A DNA stretch of 64,000 bases. Source: Isoptericola sp. AK164 (GTDB lineage Bacteria > Actinomycetota > Actinomycetes > Actinomycetales > Cellulomonadaceae). Positions 62,365-64,000 of the stretch are shown piece by piece. Each line of letters opens with the position of its first letter. The stretch's first letter is position 1. The stretch is from NCBI RefSeq assembly GCF_029643425.1, contig NZ_CP119106.1, positions 248,001 through 312,000 on the forward strand. The letters are read 5' to 3'. A program made the translations under genes and the position numbers. The notes below the pieces were generated by a model. That model had not been told where the DNA came from. It searched no databases and was given only the letters and a program-made list of their open reading frames with translations.

Positions 62365-63453
62365 ATGGACGCGACCACGCCTGCCCGCACGCCGGCCGAG
62401 ATCCGCCGGTGGCGACGCTACCTCGCCGCCGAGCGCGCCGAGGCCGCCGTCTACCGCGACCTCGCCTCGCGGCGCACCGGCGAGGATCGCGAGATCCTGC
62501 TCGCCCTCGCGGCGGCCGAGAAGCGGCACGAGCAGCACTGGCTGGACCTGCTCGGCGACGACGTCGGCATGCCGCTCCAGGGCGACCTGCGCACCCGGAC
62601 GCTGGCCTTCCTGGCGCGCCGGCTGGGCGGGGTCTTCGTGCTGGCGCTCGTGCAGCGCGCCGAGTCGCGGTCCAGCTACGCCGACGACGACCACGCCACC
62701 GCGCAGATGGCCGCCGACGAGCAGATCCACGAGGAGGTCGTGCGCAGCCTGGCGACCCGCGGCCGCAACCGGCTCTCCGGCTCCTTCCGCGCCGCCGTCT
62801 TCGGGGCGAACGACGGCCTCGTGTCCAACCTCGCGCTCGTGCTCGGCATCGGCGCCGCCGGCGTGACGACCGGGACCGTGCTGCTGACCGGCCTGGCCGG
62901 ACTGCTCGCCGGCGCCCTGTCCATGGGCGCCGGAGAGTACGTGTCGGTGCGCTCCCAGCGCGAGCTGCTGCAGGCCTCGACGCCGGACCCCTCGGCGACC
63001 GACGCGCTGCCGGATCTGGACGTCGACGCCAACGAGCTGGCGCTCGTCTACCGGGCGCGCGGGATGGAGGCGTCCGAGGCGGAGGCCCGTGCCGACCGCG
63101 TGCTGGCACGGCTGGAGGCCACCGGCGTGGTCGAGGGCATCGTCGACGACGCCGAGCCCGACGACCACGAGACGCACGGCACCGCCTGGGGCGCGGCGGT
63201 GTCCAGCTTCTTCTTCTTCGCCTCCGGCGCGATCGTGCCGGTCCTGCCGTACCTGGTCGGGCTCACGGGCACCGTCGCCGTGCTGGTCGCCAGCGTGCTC
63301 GTCGGCGTGTGCCTGATCGTCACCGGTGCGGTGACGGGGCTGCTGTCGGGGACGTCGCCGATCACCCGGGCGGTGCGTCAGCTGCTCATCGGCTTCGGCG
63401 CCGCCGGTGCCACCTACCTGCTCGGCCTGGCGTTCGGCACGAGCGTCGCCTGA
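62365..63453 (+). CDS. Ferritin-like/VIT1 fusion iron transporter (MbfA type)
   Basis: 362 residues. The N-terminal half is a four-helix ferritin-like (rubrerythrin/erythrin) domain with the ExxH-type ligands (RYLAAERAEAAVYRDL, AAEKRHEQHW, MAADEQIHEEV). The C-terminal half is a VIT1/CCC1 membrane domain (FRAAVFGANDGLVSNLALVLG, MGAGEYVSVRSQ). Such fusions export or store iron and manganese under iron excess. CATGAT is eight bases before ATG 62365 and could be a leaderless -10. A GNAT gene follows. Confidence 0.9.
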   Translation: MDATTPARTPAEIRRWRRYLAAERAEAAVYRDLASRRTGEDREILLALAAAEKRHEQHWLDLLGDDVGMPLQGDLRTRTLAFLARRLGGVFVLALVQRAESRSSYADDDHATAQMAADEQIHEEVVRSLATRGRNRLSGSFRAAVFGANDGLVSNLALVLGIGAAGVTTGTVLLTGLAGLLAGALSMGAGEYVSVRSQRELLQASTPDPSATDALPDLDVDANELALVYRARGMEASEAEARADRVLARLEATGVVEGIVDDAEPDDHETHGTAWGAAVSSFFFFASGAIVPVLPYLVGLTGTVAVLVASVLVGVCLIVTGAVTGLLSGTSPITRAVRQLLIGFGAAGATYLLGLAFGTSVA

Positions 63454-63474
63454 CGAAGGAGTAGATTGCCTCGG

Positions 63475-63825
63475 GTGTCATCCCCAGTCGACGTGGACAT
63501 CCACCACGACCCCGAGCACGGACGGTACGAGGCACGGATCGCCGGTCCCCCGGGTTCGGCCGCGGAGGACGCGCACGCGATCGGCGTCCTGCGCTACCAC
63601 CGCGAGGGCGACGTCGTGGTGATCCCCGGGACCGTCGTCGTCCCCGAGCACCGCGGTCACGGGGTCGCCGACGCCCTGGTCCGGCGCGCGCTGGACGACG
63701 TCGCCGCCGCGGGAGCGACGGTGCGACCGGACTGCTGGTTCGTCGAGACGTGGCTGCGGCACCACCCCGACTACCAGCACCTGCGGTGGCCGCAGGACTC
63801 GTCCGGCGGCAGCATGGACGCATGA
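63475..63825 (+). CDS. GNAT-like N-acetyltransferase (YjdJ/PF14542 type)
   Basis: 116 residues from GTG 63475, set by TAGATT (63462-63467) seven bases upstream; TTG 63466 would overlap that box. The short GCN5-related fold has GDVVVIPGTVVVPEHRGHGVADALVRRALDDVAAAG (acetyl-CoA loop RGHGVA) and the C-terminal PDCWFVETWLRHHPDYQHL typical of the small YjdJ family. Substrate unknown. Overlaps a second, related gene by four bases. Confidence 0.82.
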   Translation: MSSPVDVDIHHDPEHGRYEARIAGPPGSAAEDAHAIGVLRYHREGDVVVIPGTVVVPEHRGHGVADALVRRALDDVAAAGATVRPDCWFVETWLRHHPDYQHLRWPQDSSGGSMDA

Positions 63826-64000
63826 CCGACACCCCTGCCGTGACCGTCCGCGACGACCCGGAGCGGGGCGTCTTCCTGGCCGTGCTCGACGACGGCACCG
63901 AGGCCGGCGGGGCGTACTACCGCCACGCCGACGGCGTCGTGACCTTCACGCACACCGAGGTGCCCTCCGACTACGAGGGCCAGGGCGTCGGGTCCACGCT
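63822..64000 (+). CDS. Second small GNAT-like acetyltransferase, 3' end beyond the window
   Basis: 59 codons seen from ATG 63822. TVRDDPERGVFLAVLDDG, AYYRHADGVVTFTHTEVPSDYEGQGVGST resembles the preceding protein, including the EGQGVGS acetyl-CoA loop. Two adjacent PF14542-type genes suggest tandem duplication or cooperation. The end and stop lie outside. Confidence 0.75.
   Translation, partial: MTDTPAVTVRDDPERGVFLAVLDDGTEAGGAYYRHADGVVTFTHTEVPSDYEGQGVGST

Noticed and set aside
1-64000. tRNA, rRNA, attachment sites, insertion sequences or prophage genes
   Set aside because: No intergenic gap exceeds about 210 bases; none showed a cloverleaf or CCA-ended motif, and no integrase, transposase or phage structural gene was found by reading.

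Overview
The window is a very GC-rich, densely packed stretch of actinobacterial chromosome. Codon third positions are almost all G or C, genes often overlap by 4 bases (ATGA or GTGA), and many genes appear to be leaderless, with a TANNNT -10 box 6-7 bases before ATG or GTG. Family content (Ddn-like F420-type reductase, DUF222/HNH protein with an actinobacterial LexA box, ArsR-ArsC fusion, EspC-like protein, LPQTG surface protein) points to an actinomycete. I would guess Micrococcales (Cellulomonas/Isoptericola/Cellulosimicrobium relatives), but this is inference. No rRNA, tRNA, CRISPR array, prophage or insertion sequence was found.

Layout. 1-3.4 kb: truncated sensor kinase, divergent metal P-type ATPase and an F420-type reductase. 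3.4-7.2 kb: an EspC-like gene coupled to a large unknown gene, plus two unknown genes. 7.3-12.7 kb: hydrolase, ribokinase, flavoprotein, SDR and small proteins. 12.7-20.6 kb: a three-gene glycan-processing operon (DUF5107-TPR, GH35-like, cellulase-like) divergent from an AraC regulator. 20.6-25 kb: AI-2E family exporter, MerR/TipAS regulator, D-amino-acid oxidase. 25-32.7 kb: two DUF4143 ATPase genes, each preceded by a four-copy direct-repeat array, flanking a polar amino acid ABC importer and an amidohydrolase. 32.8-35 kb: degenerate uridine-kinase-like gene and a fumarase/aspartase-superfamily lyase. 35-38.6 kb: two exported, repetitive acidic proteins joined by an RNA inverted repeat that covers the second ribosome binding site. 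38.8-40.6 kb: ArsR plus flavoprotein. 41.1-42.9 kb: GntR-ACC deaminase operon. 42.9-49.2 kb: arsenic operon with ACR3, ArsR-ArsC fusion, ArsC, rhodanese flavoprotein, APC permease and CDF transporter. 49.2-52.7 kb: TetR-regulated ABC exporter. 52.7-57 kb: SDR/TetR pair, APC permease, MOSC protein, IPP isomerase. 57-64 kb: LexA-boxed HNH protein, phosphatase, NfeD-flotillin pair, degenerate RNase H, ferritin-VIT1 fusion and two small GNAT genes.

How the parts fit. ACC deaminase, glycan-degrading enzymes, amino acid uptake and arsenic/metal resistance suit a soil or rhizosphere life. Regulation is mostly local: AraC, MerR, GntR, ArsR and TetR genes sit beside their targets, often with visible palindromic operators overlapping leaderless starts.

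The least explained signals are the 22- and 23-base-period repeat arrays in front of the two DUF4143 genes, the ribosome-binding-site-masking inverted repeat between the surface-protein genes, and two enzyme-like proteins that lack key catalytic residues.
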